Shown: positions 1 through 6,149, counted from the first letter of the stretch. The stretch: DNA of 7,716 nucleotides from Anaerolineae bacterium (GCA_016929205.1 JAFGJF010000594.1:1-7716); one strand, 5' to 3'. Notes: generated by a model from the letters alone, not told the origin. A program made the numbers and translations.

Positions 1-199
1 GCACCCCGGCCCCCCGGATCCGTTCCAGGACGCCATCGCGGGCAGAACACCCCGCCAGGCAGAGGACCAATAGCAGAGCGCAGAGCGCAAATAGGCCAGT
101 GCGTACTGCATATTGCGTATTGCCGATATCGGGCTGGGCATATGATTTGGCACCGGCAATCTGCCCATTTGCCCATTTGCCCATTTGCATATCGCTCAT
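1..199 (-). CDS. Lipoprotein, probable solute-binding protein (5' part only; runs off the window)
   Basis: Seen: an open frame from an ATG at 199, sharing ATGA with the stop of the radical SAM gene, runs without a stop to base 1 (66 codons). Residues 33-51 form a lipoprotein signal: Arg33, a Leu/Ala/Cys-rich hydrophobic stretch, then lipobox LAGC with the lipidated Cys at 51. The mature start reads CSARDGVLERIRGAGV. Inference: in many family 3 (amino-acid type) ABC substrate-binding proteins the mature start has the form 'LerIrerGvLrVG', so this is probably a surface-anchored ligand-binding component, but the binding domain lies outside the window. Odd: about 30 residues precede the signal peptide, encoded partly by short tandem repeats. 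In-frame ATGs at 190 and 184 are alternative starts; no ATG, GTG or TTG lies between them and the hydrophobic core. No strong Shine-Dalgarno is visible, so translation is probably coupled to the upstream gene. Lipoprotein call is firm; the substrate-binding family is moderate. Confidence 0.72.
   Translation of the reverse strand, partial: MSDMQMGKWANGQIAGAKSYAQPDIGNTQYAVRTGLFALCALLLVLCLAGCSARDGVLERIRGAGV
73..127. repeat. Degenerate 7-bp tandem repeats in the lipoprotein gene start
   Basis: Two exact copies of GCAGAGC lie at 73-79 and 80-86. Four related heptamers, TGCGTAC, TGCATAT, TGCGTAT and TGCCGAT, lie in tandem at 100-127. They overlap the region coding the signal peptide and the residues before it. 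Heptamers are not a multiple of three, so slippage would change the frame. Confidence 0.7.
163..186. repeat. Three tandem copies of an 8-bp repeat (GCCCATTT)
   Basis: GCCCATTT occurs three times head to tail at 163-170, 171-178 and 179-186. On the minus strand each unit contains an ATG, and because the period is 8 these ATGs fall in three different frames. The array lies in codons 5-13 of the lipoprotein gene, so gain or loss of one unit would shift the frame from the 199 start. Confidence 0.9.
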
Positions 200-1668
200 T
201 TGCTGTTTTCCAGCACCCACTTGATCAAGGCCACCTCGGGCATCAGGCCATAAAAACCCAGCCGCACCCGCTGCCGCACCATCCAGCCATAGAGCCGGGC
301 TGCCAGGCGCATCGGCAGAGAGCGCATCGAGTCGGCGACCGTCTTGCCATCGAGAAAAAAGGTAAAATAGGCGGCCTTTTGCAAAAAGCGTTCCTCGCGA
401 GGTGTGAGCCAGCTATAGTCGACGTGCTCCCATCCCGACGTCGTCCACGCCTCCAGGCTTTGTGGCATATCCAGGCCATGTTGCAGGCAATACTCGTAGA
501 GCGGCGTGCCCGGATAGGGACTGTACAACTGCACCGGTGTCGTGTGCGCGGCCGGATTGTCGCGAACAAGCTGGGCCATCAACTCGATCGTATCCTTGAC
601 CTCGGCAATCGTTTCGGTTGGAAAACCGCCCATAAAACTGAATTTGGGAGCGATGCCCGCCTCCTTGAGCTTGAGGTTGGCGCGCAGGATCTGCTCGCGA
701 GTGATCCCCTTGGTGATGAAATCGAGAACGCGGTCGTTGCCCGACTCGGCGCCAAGATAGAGATGCTTGAATCCGGCACGCCGGAACAACGCCAAATCCT
801 CCGCCGCCATACGATCGATATAGTCGATGCGGCAGTTGGTGCGCAGCGTCACCTCGATCCCGCGCTCCAAAAGCAGCTCGCACACGCGCCGCGCCCGTTT
901 GCGCTGTGTGAAAAACTCGTCATCGATAATGTGGATGGCATCCAGGTTAAACGAGTGCATCATACGTTCGATACGAGCCACCGTTCGCTCCGCACTCTCG
1001 GCGCGGTATCGCCTGCCATCGGGAACGACGGTCAGGTAACAGTAGCCGCAGCGCATCGGGCATCCCCGGCTGGTCGTGATCTGGAGCGATCGCTCGCCCG
1101 GCACCTCGGCCAGGATATAATGCTCCACGTCAACCAGGCCATAGTTCAGAAAAGGCCAGTCATCCATCGCCGTAAAGGCACGTGGCGCAGTGTGTACGAC
1201 CCGACCGTCGACCTGCCACACCAGCCCGGCAATGCCGCCCAGTTCGGCTTCCGGCCCGTTGTCGCGCCAGGCCCGGCTCAATTCGAGCGCGGTGATCTCA
1301 CCCTCGCCCACGACGACAAGGTCGACCAGAGGATGGGCCAGCGTCTGCTCGGGAAGAATGGTGGGATGAACGCCGCCCCACACGATCGGAATCAAGGGAT
1401 CGCCGTCGCGCACGATCTGCGACGCTTCCAATCCCCACCGGATCTGCTGCCCCGTCATCGAGCTGATCCCGACCCACAAGGGGCGTTCTGTCAGGGCCTC
1501 GCGCAGCGTGTTTTGCCAATCATCATCGGTGCGTTGATCGATAACCTGCACCGAAAACCCATGTTCCTGCAGTACCGTCCCGATGTACAATGCCGCCAAC
1601 GGCAGGCGCGTGGTGACATTTTTGATATCCCACAGCGTGCGCGGATAGATTAAAATGACATCGCTCAT
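196..1668 (-). CDS. B12-binding-domain radical SAM protein
   Basis: A 490-aa enzyme of the cobalamin-binding radical SAM superfamily (BchE/HpnR-like architecture). Seen: an N-terminal Rossmann-like B12-binding region (about residues 1-135) with RLPLAALYIGTVLQEHG, GGVHPTILPEQ and VVGEGE, the usual landmarks. The radical SAM core follows, with the [4Fe-4S] motif CPMRCGYC (Cys203, Cys207, Cys210), then LYLGAESGNDRVLDF and GFPTETIAEV typical of the TIM-barrel half. The C-terminal ~90 residues are Arg-rich and helical. Known for the family: reductive SAM cleavage for methylation, cyclisation or rearrangement, cytosolic and oxygen-sensitive. The substrate cannot be read from sequence. The start ATG at 1668 overlaps the thpR stop as ATGA, with no good Shine-Dalgarno, implying translational coupling. 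The stop overlaps the next gene by the same 4 nt. Family assignment is secure; function is open. Confidence 0.93.
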   Translation of the reverse strand: MSDVILIYPRTLWDIKNVTTRLPLAALYIGTVLQEHGFSVQVIDQRTDDDWQNTLREALTERPLWVGISSMTGQQIRWGLEASQIVRDGDPLIPIVWGGVHPTILPEQTLAHPLVDLVVVGEGEITALELSRAWRDNGPEAELGGIAGLVWQVDGRVVHTAPRAFTAMDDWPFLNYGLVDVEHYILAEVPGERSLQITTSRGCPMRCGYCYLTVVPDGRRYRAESAERTVARIERMMHSFNLDAIHIIDDEFFTQRKRARRVCELLLERGIEVTLRTNCRIDYIDRMAAEDLALFRRAGFKHLYLGAESGNDRVLDFITKGITREQILRANLKLKEAGIAPKFSFMGGFPTETIAEVKDTIELMAQLVRDNPAAHTTPVQLYSPYPGTPLYEYCLQHGLDMPQSLEAWTTSGWEHVDYSWLTPREERFLQKAAYFTFFLDGKTVADSMRSLPMRLAARLYGWMVRQRVRLGFYGLMPEVALIKWVLENSK

Positions 1669-2255
1669 AACGCTTGCCCGCCGCCGAGCGCTGCTTCCGC
1701 CAATTGTGTATACACCGCCCCGCCGGGCAGCAGTTCGCTGCGCATCAAACTGACCGACGCCATCTCGATGCGCCCAATATCGACCCTGGCACGCGTGATG
1801 GTTTCACCCAATACCTGCACGCGTTCCCGGTCCCCCCCCTTGACGCGGCCAAGTGTCAGGTGAGGATGGAAACTGCGTGTCTCGGGTGGAAATCCAAGGG
1901 GAACGAGCGCCCGCTCCACAGCTTGCTGCAGCCGCGCCAGTGTGCCCGTTTGCTCGTCGACGCCGACCCAGACGACGCGCGGGTGGCTGGCGTTGGGGAA
2001 ACAGCCCAGCCCGGCGATCGAAATCACAAAACGCGCATACGGCGTACAGGCCTGGCACATTGCACCGGCAATGTCGCTGATTTGCTCTTCTGGCACGTCG
2101 CCCAGGAAATAGAGCGTCAAATGAATGCCGTCGGGGCGCACCCAGCGCACCAGCCCAGAAGGCACGTCTTGTTTGAGTCGCTCCTGCAAGCGCTCGATCT
2201 TGTCCAGAATCGTCTGCGGTAATTCTAATGCAATAAATGCTCGAACCAGGCTCAT
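1665..2255 (-). CDS. thpR: RNA 2',3'-cyclic phosphodiesterase (2H family, LigT-like)
   Basis: A 196-aa cytosolic protein of the two-histidine (2H) phosphoesterase family, which hydrolyses 2',3'-cyclic phosphate ends of RNA to 2'-phosphate and in vitro can ligate tRNA halves. Seen: both catalytic HxTx motifs, HLTL at residues 45-48 and HLTL at 132-135, spaced as in the family, plus the N-terminal RAFIALELP, the central HPRVVWVGV and the C-terminal MRSELLPGGAVYTQL that mark ThpR. The length matches the usual ~180-200 aa. Start choice: the frame stays open upstream to 2516, but the ATG at 2255 begins the conserved N-terminus and has GAGGAG (2271-2266) ten bases before it; the extra upstream frame covers the promoter and a palindromic repeat. 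It is the first gene of the leftward operon and overlaps the radical SAM gene by ATGA. Confidence 0.95.
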   Translation of the reverse strand: MSLVRAFIALELPQTILDKIERLQERLKQDVPSGLVRWVRPDGIHLTLYFLGDVPEEQISDIAGAMCQACTPYARFVISIAGLGCFPNASHPRVVWVGVDEQTGTLARLQQAVERALVPLGFPPETRSFHPHLTLGRVKGGDRERVQVLGETITRARVDIGRIEMASVSLMRSELLPGGAVYTQLAEAALGGGQAL

Positions 2256-2265
2256 AGCACAACAG

Positions 2266-2271
2266 CTCCTC
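2266..2271 (-). promoter_or_regulatory. Ribosome binding site of thpR
   Basis: GAGGAG on the minus strand, 10 nt before the ATG at 2255. It decides between this start and the longer open frame reaching 2516, whose extra residues look like nothing in the family. Confidence 0.75.
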
Positions 2272-2324
2272 GATAGGTTTTCGCCGCAGCAAACAGGCAA
2301 TTTGGCTGCATTCGCGATGCGCGT

Positions 2325-2353
2325 ATTATACCGTGTCCGTGTGATGTACGCAA
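2325..2353 (-). promoter_or_regulatory. Sigma-70 type promoter for the thpR operon
   Basis: Minus strand: a perfect TATAAT (-10, 2330-2325) and TTGCGT (-35, 2353-2348) separated by 17 bp. The -35 matches consensus at TTG only. The predicted start is near 2318, leaving about 63 nt of leader before thpR. Confidence 0.6.
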
Positions 2354-2380
2354 TCTGGATAAACGGCGCTTGTCCACACC

Positions 2381-2511
2381 TGTATGAGCAGCAATTCTCA
2401 ATATGACCTGGAATGTGACCGGAATGGAGGCTTTGGCCGGTTTTTGAGTGCCAAACCGCGCCGGCTGAAGCCTCAACCCCACCAAATTGAGAATTGCCGC
2501 ACGTGTATGAG
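2381..2511. repeat. MITE-like palindromic element between divergent promoters
   Basis: Seen: GCAATTCTCAAT at 2391-2402 and its exact reverse complement at 2486-2497. Matching extends outwards to 15 of 17 positions (2386-2402 with 2486-2502). Inside, 2427-2440 (GAGGCTTTGGCCGG) pairs along all 14 positions with 2461-2474 (CCGGCTGAAGCCTC), two as G-U. A near-duplicate, TGACCTGGAATG then TGACCGGAATGG, begins at 2404. The 8-mer TGTATGAG occurs on both sides (2381-2388 and 2504-2511), as a target-site duplication would, although the inverted ends are not placed symmetrically against it. Inference: a small non-autonomous element or REP/BIME-type palindrome. It codes for nothing visible and sits between the two outward promoters. 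Confidence 0.55.
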
Positions 2512-2516
2512 GCCAT

Positions 2517-2546
2517 TTGTTTATTTCTTTTATCATGTGGTATAAT
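2517..2546 (+). promoter_or_regulatory. Extended -10 promoter for the zinc-ribbon gene
   Basis: TTGTTT (2517-2522), an 18-bp spacer, and a perfect TATAAT (2541-2546) preceded by TGG, giving the extended -10 form TGnTATAAT. The predicted transcript start is near 2553, about 75 nt before the ATG at 2627. This is the strongest promoter in the window. Confidence 0.75.
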
Positions 2547-2563
2547 TCGGTTACCTTTACCTG

Positions 2564-2571
2564 AAAGGAGG
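2564..2571 (+). promoter_or_regulatory. Strong Shine-Dalgarno in the leader, far from the annotated ATG
   Basis: AAAGGAGG, close to a perfect anti-SD complement, lies 55 nt before the ATG at 2627, too far to serve it directly. Eight bases after it is an ATT codon (2580) opening a 16-codon frame that ends in TGA at 2628-2630, overlapping that ATG as ATGA. Alternatively an in-frame non-ATG codon such as ATT at 2585 may be the true start of the zinc-ribbon gene. Confidence 0.5.
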
Positions 2572-2626
2572 CTGGCGGCATTTCATTTTTGGCAAGAACA
2601 ACGATATTTGGCCGCCTAATACGGAT

Positions 2627-3457
2627 ATGAATTGGAATAACCTGAGCCTGATTGTACTTGGCCTGGTCGCCTTTTTCAGCGCTTTTACGGTTGCCTTGTG
2701 GATCAGCCTGGTGATATGGACTTTTCGCGATATGCGCGCGCGCACCCGCGATGCGTTTGCACAGTTGCTGGTTGCAGCGATGGTGCTCATCCTCGGACCA
2801 CTTGGAACCATCTTGTACCTGATGTTGCGCCCCAGGGAAACGTTGGCTGAAAAGTACGAACGCTCGCTGGAAGAAGAAGCACTGCTGCAAGACATCGAAG
2901 AACGGACGATTTGTCCGGCCTGCAAACAGCCCATCGAAAACGACTTTATGGTCTGCCCGGTTTGCCACACCAAGCTTCGCCAACATTGCGCGCACTGCGA
3001 CCGTTTGATCCATCCTCGCTGGAGCGTCTGTCCCTATTGTGGCAAGACGCAAGCTCCGATTCCTGGTGCCAACCGTGCCGGACGGGTGACGTTGTTAGAC
3101 CTCGAGACGCCACAAATGGGTGAAACCCCGCGCCCTGCACAGGAACCAAGTGCCGGACCACCAGCCATCAAGCCGGGCCCGGTCGTCGAAGCGGCGTCCA
3201 CGAGTGCTTCGATACAAGCGCAGACCGCACCCGAGCAGACAACGGGCGAGCACGATCTGGCCCAAGCCGAATATGCAACCCCGCTGGAACCTGAATGGGA
3301 GGATCTGGACGTCGAGCCGCTGCAAGACGAATCAGAGCCACAAGATTTTGTCGACGAGCTAGACGATCTGGATGCAGATGTGTTGCAGCAGACGCAAGAA
3401 CCGCAAGATCAAGAGGAAAAACAGGACTTGTTGTCATCTTTGTTTAAGCGACACTAG
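2627..3457 (+). CDS. Two-TM membrane protein with double zinc ribbon and acidic tail
   Basis: 276 aa, no named function recognised. Seen: two hydrophobic helices (about 6-32 and 46-68), a short charged stretch rich in Glu and Leu (70-92), then two zinc ribbons. The first has C96/C99 and C110/C113 (CPAC, CPVC); the second has C121/C124 and C135/C138 (CAHC, CPYC), as in double-zinc-ribbon domains. From about 145 on it is low-complexity, Pro/Ala/Gln then Asp/Glu-rich, ending LSSLFKRH. Inference: an inner-membrane protein with the ribbons and tail in the cytoplasm, perhaps a scaffold or adaptor; the tail is likely disordered. It has its own strong promoter upstream. Start: ATG at 2627 is the first ATG in frame but has no Shine-Dalgarno; the frame is open back to 2546, so a non-ATG start up to about 20 codons earlier is possible. 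The gene is real; its role is unknown. Confidence 0.88.
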   Translation: MNWNNLSLIVLGLVAFFSAFTVALWISLVIWTFRDMRARTRDAFAQLLVAAMVLILGPLGTILYLMLRPRETLAEKYERSLEEEALLQDIEERTICPACKQPIENDFMVCPVCHTKLRQHCAHCDRLIHPRWSVCPYCGKTQAPIPGANRAGRVTLLDLETPQMGETPRPAQEPSAGPPAIKPGPVVEAASTSASIQAQTAPEQTTGEHDLAQAEYATPLEPEWEDLDVEPLQDESEPQDFVDELDDLDADVLQQTQEPQDQEEKQDLLSSLFKRH

Positions 3458-3511
3458 ACTTTTAGCAGGAGGGTGACGGCGCTGTCATCTCGTGCGGTGG
3501 AGGAAACGACA

Positions 3512-3634
3512 GTGCATATGGTTGTCTGTATCGATATTCAAACTAAGAACCAAAACCTTTTCTGGCGACGACAATGCCAGGCTGGTTTTGCTGCCTGCTC
3601 GGGAGCATATGCCAGTCTGGCTATACACAAATAA
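3512..3634 (+). CDS. Possible 40-aa small protein (GTG start)
   Basis: A GTG at 3512 has GGAGGA (3499-3504) seven bases upstream and opens 40 codons ending TAA at 3632, nine bases before the terminator stem begins. The second in-frame start is ATG at 3518. The product begins MHMVVCIDIQTKNQ and contains three cysteines (Cys6, Cys23, Cys32) but no clear TM helix or family motif. The placement (good ribosome site, stop, terminator) suits a short gene. The same bases also contain inverted repeats, so an untranslated RNA is equally possible. Low confidence. Confidence 0.28.
   Translation: MHMVVCIDIQTKNQNLFWRRQCQAGFAACSGAYASLAIHK
3551..3590 (+). other. Hairpin-forming inverted repeat upstream of the terminator
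   Basis: CAAAACC (3551-3557) pairs perfectly with GGTTTTG (3584-3590). Inside, CTGGC (3562-3566) pairs with GCCAG (3576-3580), leaving a 9-nt loop and a small internal loop. A related word, GCCAGTCTGGC, is an 11-bp palindrome at 3611-3621. These suggest a structured transcript or a protein-binding region; no known RNA family is recognised. Confidence 0.4.
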
Positions 3635-3642
3635 CTCATTTT

Positions 3643-3675
3643 CCCTGCTAGCGTTAGGTTGCTAGCAGGGTTTTT
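3643..3675 (+). terminator. Intrinsic (Rho-independent) terminator
   Basis: Perfect 10-bp stem CCCTGCTAGC (3643-3652) / GCTAGCAGGG (3661-3670), an 8-nt loop, then five T's (3671-3675). It is directional to the plus strand; the minus strand has no T tract after the stem. It ends the zinc-ribbon (or small-ORF) transcript. Lying 118 nt before the RSH start, it could also be an attenuator for that gene. The word TAGCAGG at 3463-3469 duplicates part of the right arm and could compete for the left arm. Confidence 0.92.
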
Positions 3676-3793
3676 CTTTATTGTTTGTTGAATGATCTGG
3701 CACAAGCTCTGTTGAACAATCCCAACAGTGCGCTTTGCCACTCCCAAGCCCATGATCGAAATCTGCCCATTGACCGATCTTTAGGAGGACGAG
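3676..3793 (+). other. RSH gene leader with a short inverted repeat, no clear promoter
   Basis: No convincing -35/-10 pair was found between the terminator and the RSH start. A 6-bp inverted repeat, CTGTTG (3709-3714) / CAACAG (3723-3728) with an 8-nt spacer, could be an operator half-site pair or a small hairpin. The end of the stretch holds the gene's ribosome binding site. Confidence 0.3.
3783..3788 (+). promoter_or_regulatory. Ribosome binding site of the RSH gene
   Basis: AGGAGG five bases before the ATG at 3794. It is a strong site at good spacing and fixes this start. Confidence 0.85.
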
Positions 3794-6130
3794 ATGGAGA
3801 ACGGAGAGATTGATTTTCATCATCCGCCAGAGACGACGGATCCCGATTTATTATTCGATATACTGATTCGTAACGCTTCATACCTGTCAGATCCATCCGG
3901 ACGCGAACTGCTCACCAAAGCGTACCAGTACGCAGCGCAAGCTCATCAAGGCGTCGCGCGCGACTCTGGAGAACCATACATCATTCATCCCATTCACGCC
4001 GCGCTGATTCTGTCTTATCTGCAAGTGGACGCCGAGACGTTGGCAGCGGCGCTGCTTCACGACGTGATCGAAGACACGCCGGCCACATTTGATGACCTGG
4101 TGGCCCTATTTGGTGACAACGTGGCAAGACTGGTCGAGGGCGTCACCAAGTTGAATCTGCTCTCCAAGTGGTCCAAGCAAAAGCAAGACGCGGCAAACGT
4201 TCTCAAAGTCATCATGAGTATGTCAAATGACGTCCGCGTGATCTTTGTCAAATTGGCCGACCGTCTGCACAATCTGCGCACGCTGTCCTTTAAACGCAAT
4301 CCGGAAAGCCGGGAAAGAACGGCCCAAGAAGCCCTGGACGTGTACGCGCGCATTGCCGATCGCCTGGGCATCGCCATTCTACGCAAAGAGATCGAAGATA
4401 TCGCTTTTTCTTATCTTGATCCCACGGCATACGAGCGCATCAAGGCATCGATCGAGAACAGGTATAAAAACGACGCGATCAAGATCGAACGTATTCAGCA
4501 AGAAGTGCTGGCGGTATTGAAAAAATGGGGCGTCAAAACCCAGGAACCCGAGATTCAGCCCAATCCCCGCCGGGTGTACGACATGCACCGTCGCTTGCGC
4601 GAAGAATCCGATCCCAGGCAAGATACGCTGCGCCGCGTTCCACCGCAGCTACGTTTCCACGTCATCGTCGTCGACACCGTTTCATGTTATATGGCCATGG
4701 CCGCCATCCACGCTCAATGGCCGCCCATTGCCAGCGAAACGCGCGATTATATCTCGGCGCCTCTGCCCAACGGCTACCAGTCGCTCCATACAACCGTGTT
4801 CATAGACCGGCAGCCTATCAAGTTTCAAATTCGCACGGCACAGATGCACCGCACCGCCCAGTTGGGCGTGATTCCCAATATGCAAGAGGGAGGACGCAAA
4901 AACGCCCACCAGACGCTCCAAGAGACAATCGACAACTTGACATCCCTGAGCGGCGAGGCGATCAACAATCTGGATGATCCGCTTGAATTCCTGAACACGC
5001 TCAAAGCCGAAGAATTGCAGAGCGAGATCTATGTGTATACGCCTCAAAACGAAATGATCAAGCTGCCGGTTGGTTCCACACCGATTGACTTTGCATACAA
5101 GGTGCACACCGAGGTAGGGCACCAGTGCCGTGGCGCATTGATCGACGGGCGATGGACACCGCTAAATCGCCCCTTGCGCACCGGAGAACGCGTCGAAGTC
5201 TTGATGAGCAGCGAAGCGGAGCCAAGTTTCGATTGGCTGAACCCCGACCTGGGCTACACCAAAAGCCCGACGGCAAGGGAAAAGATCCGGCGCTGGTTCC
5301 GCCGGCACCCGCGAGACGTCCAGATCGTGTTGGGACGCGATCAACTGTGCCGGGTGATCGATCGTCTGGCGTTGGACGCCTCGGACTTGAAACCGCTGGT
5401 CAAACGATGGGGTTGTAAATCGGAGCGCGAGTTTTTTCTCCTGATTGGCGGGTGCCAGATCGCGATTGAAGACGTGATCCCTGATTTGCTGGATGTGTAC
5501 GGCAAATCTCAACTGCCGCTGATCGGCCACAGCAAAGCCCAAGAATCCATTATCGGCGTTGGCAGCCTGAGCAACACGCTCGCTTCCTGCTGCACGCCCA
5601 AACCCGGGGATGACATCGTCGGCTATATTGACCCGGCAACACACCTTGTCGAGGTGCATCGCAGCAAATGTCCTGACTTTTTGACCAAGATGGTCCAAGA
5701 TCGGTCGAGATTCATCGCCGTCCGCTGGGGCAAAGTGAGCGAAATGCACCTGGCCTGTATGGAAATTGTCGCTCACGATCGTCCCTTCTTTTTACGCGAC
5801 GTGTGGAACATCCTGTACGATCAAGGGATCAATGTAGCCCAAGTCGACGTCCAAGTCAACCGGGCGCGAGATGCCACGATCACGATTTGCATCGATATCG
5901 AAAGTTGGATCCAGTTCAATTGTGTCTTGACCCAGATTGAAGATTTGCCGGGCACCATCAAAGCCAGGCGGATCAGGGAACTGCCCCAAACCCTGCCCCG
6001 CCATGATGCCATCCAGGACAAAAACGAAAACCCGGCATCCAGGCCATCGTGGCCCTCGGCGCTGGTACACAGGCTCTTTGCGAGCAAGATGCCGGTCGGA
6101 CAAAAAGAAAACGCCTATGGACTAGATTAA
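3794..6130 (+). CDS. RelA/SpoT homologue, predicted (p)ppGpp hydrolase with degenerate synthetase domain
   Basis: 778-aa long RSH, controlling the alarmone (p)ppGpp in the cytosol, possibly on ribosomes. HD hydrolase (about 40-200): Arg56, His65, His89-Asp90, Glu93-Asp94, Asp156 and Asn160 match the Rel active-site set at the same spacing. Synthetase region (about 250-370): the G-loop YQSLHTTV (328-335) and QIRT (345-348) remain. However, the Asp of the usual 'YDLxAxRVI' aligns with Pro284, the next Arg with His289, and the Glu of 'EVQIRT' with Lys343; the 'AAHWxYK' segment is replaced by VIPNMQEGG. TGS domain 411-471; zinc-finger-like CC...HxxxC (Cys599, Cys600, His622, Cys626); ACT domain about 655-727; then a 50-residue tail not usual for the family. 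Known: loss of the Asp and Glu abolishes synthesis in studied Rel enzymes. Inference: hydrolase-only, SpoT-like. No gene symbol is given because rel, relA and spoT are ambiguous here. Confidence 0.95.
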   Translation: MENGEIDFHHPPETTDPDLLFDILIRNASYLSDPSGRELLTKAYQYAAQAHQGVARDSGEPYIIHPIHAALILSYLQVDAETLAAALLHDVIEDTPATFDDLVALFGDNVARLVEGVTKLNLLSKWSKQKQDAANVLKVIMSMSNDVRVIFVKLADRLHNLRTLSFKRNPESRERTAQEALDVYARIADRLGIAILRKEIEDIAFSYLDPTAYERIKASIENRYKNDAIKIERIQQEVLAVLKKWGVKTQEPEIQPNPRRVYDMHRRLREESDPRQDTLRRVPPQLRFHVIVVDTVSCYMAMAAIHAQWPPIASETRDYISAPLPNGYQSLHTTVFIDRQPIKFQIRTAQMHRTAQLGVIPNMQEGGRKNAHQTLQETIDNLTSLSGEAINNLDDPLEFLNTLKAEELQSEIYVYTPQNEMIKLPVGSTPIDFAYKVHTEVGHQCRGALIDGRWTPLNRPLRTGERVEVLMSSEAEPSFDWLNPDLGYTKSPTAREKIRRWFRRHPRDVQIVLGRDQLCRVIDRLALDASDLKPLVKRWGCKSEREFFLLIGGCQIAIEDVIPDLLDVYGKSQLPLIGHSKAQESIIGVGSLSNTLASCCTPKPGDDIVGYIDPATHLVEVHRSKCPDFLTKMVQDRSRFIAVRWGKVSEMHLACMEIVAHDRPFFLRDVWNILYDQGINVAQVDVQVNRARDATITICIDIESWIQFNCVLTQIEDLPGTIKARRIRELPQTLPRHDAIQDKNENPASRPSWPSALVHRLFASKMPVGQKENAYGLD

Positions 6131-6149
6131 GAACCCGCTTTCCCGAGTC

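Noticed and set aside
163..186. Short tandem repeats considered as a CRISPR remnant
   Set aside because: Units are 8 bp with no spacers; this is a simple tandem repeat.
142..1653. 503-codon open frame on the plus strand
   Set aside because: It is antisense to the radical SAM gene, whose family motifs are unmistakable. The plus-strand translation is His/Arg/Gln-rich without domain features, a usual shadow in GC-rich coding sequence.
2256..2516. Upstream extension of thpR to an ATG at 2516
   Set aside because: The added residues cover the promoter and the palindromic element and do not resemble the family; the ATG at 2255 has a Shine-Dalgarno and starts the conserved N-terminus.
2252..3052. 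266-codon open frame on the minus strand across the divergent region
   Set aside because: It is antisense to the promoter region and the zinc-ribbon gene, and has no recognisable domain.
3492..3664. GTG-started frame overlapping the possible 40-aa ORF
   Set aside because: Its frame runs through the terminator stem and lacks a well-spaced Shine-Dalgarno.
3676..3793. Candidate -35/-10 pairs for the RSH gene (e.g. TTGAAT, TTGCCA as -35)
   Set aside because: No -10-like hexamer lies at 16-18 bp spacing from any of them.
4057..5776. Several 100-200 codon frames antisense to or out of frame with the RSH gene
   Set aside because: All lie within a gene with continuous, well-ordered family domains; none has a supporting ribosome site or motif.
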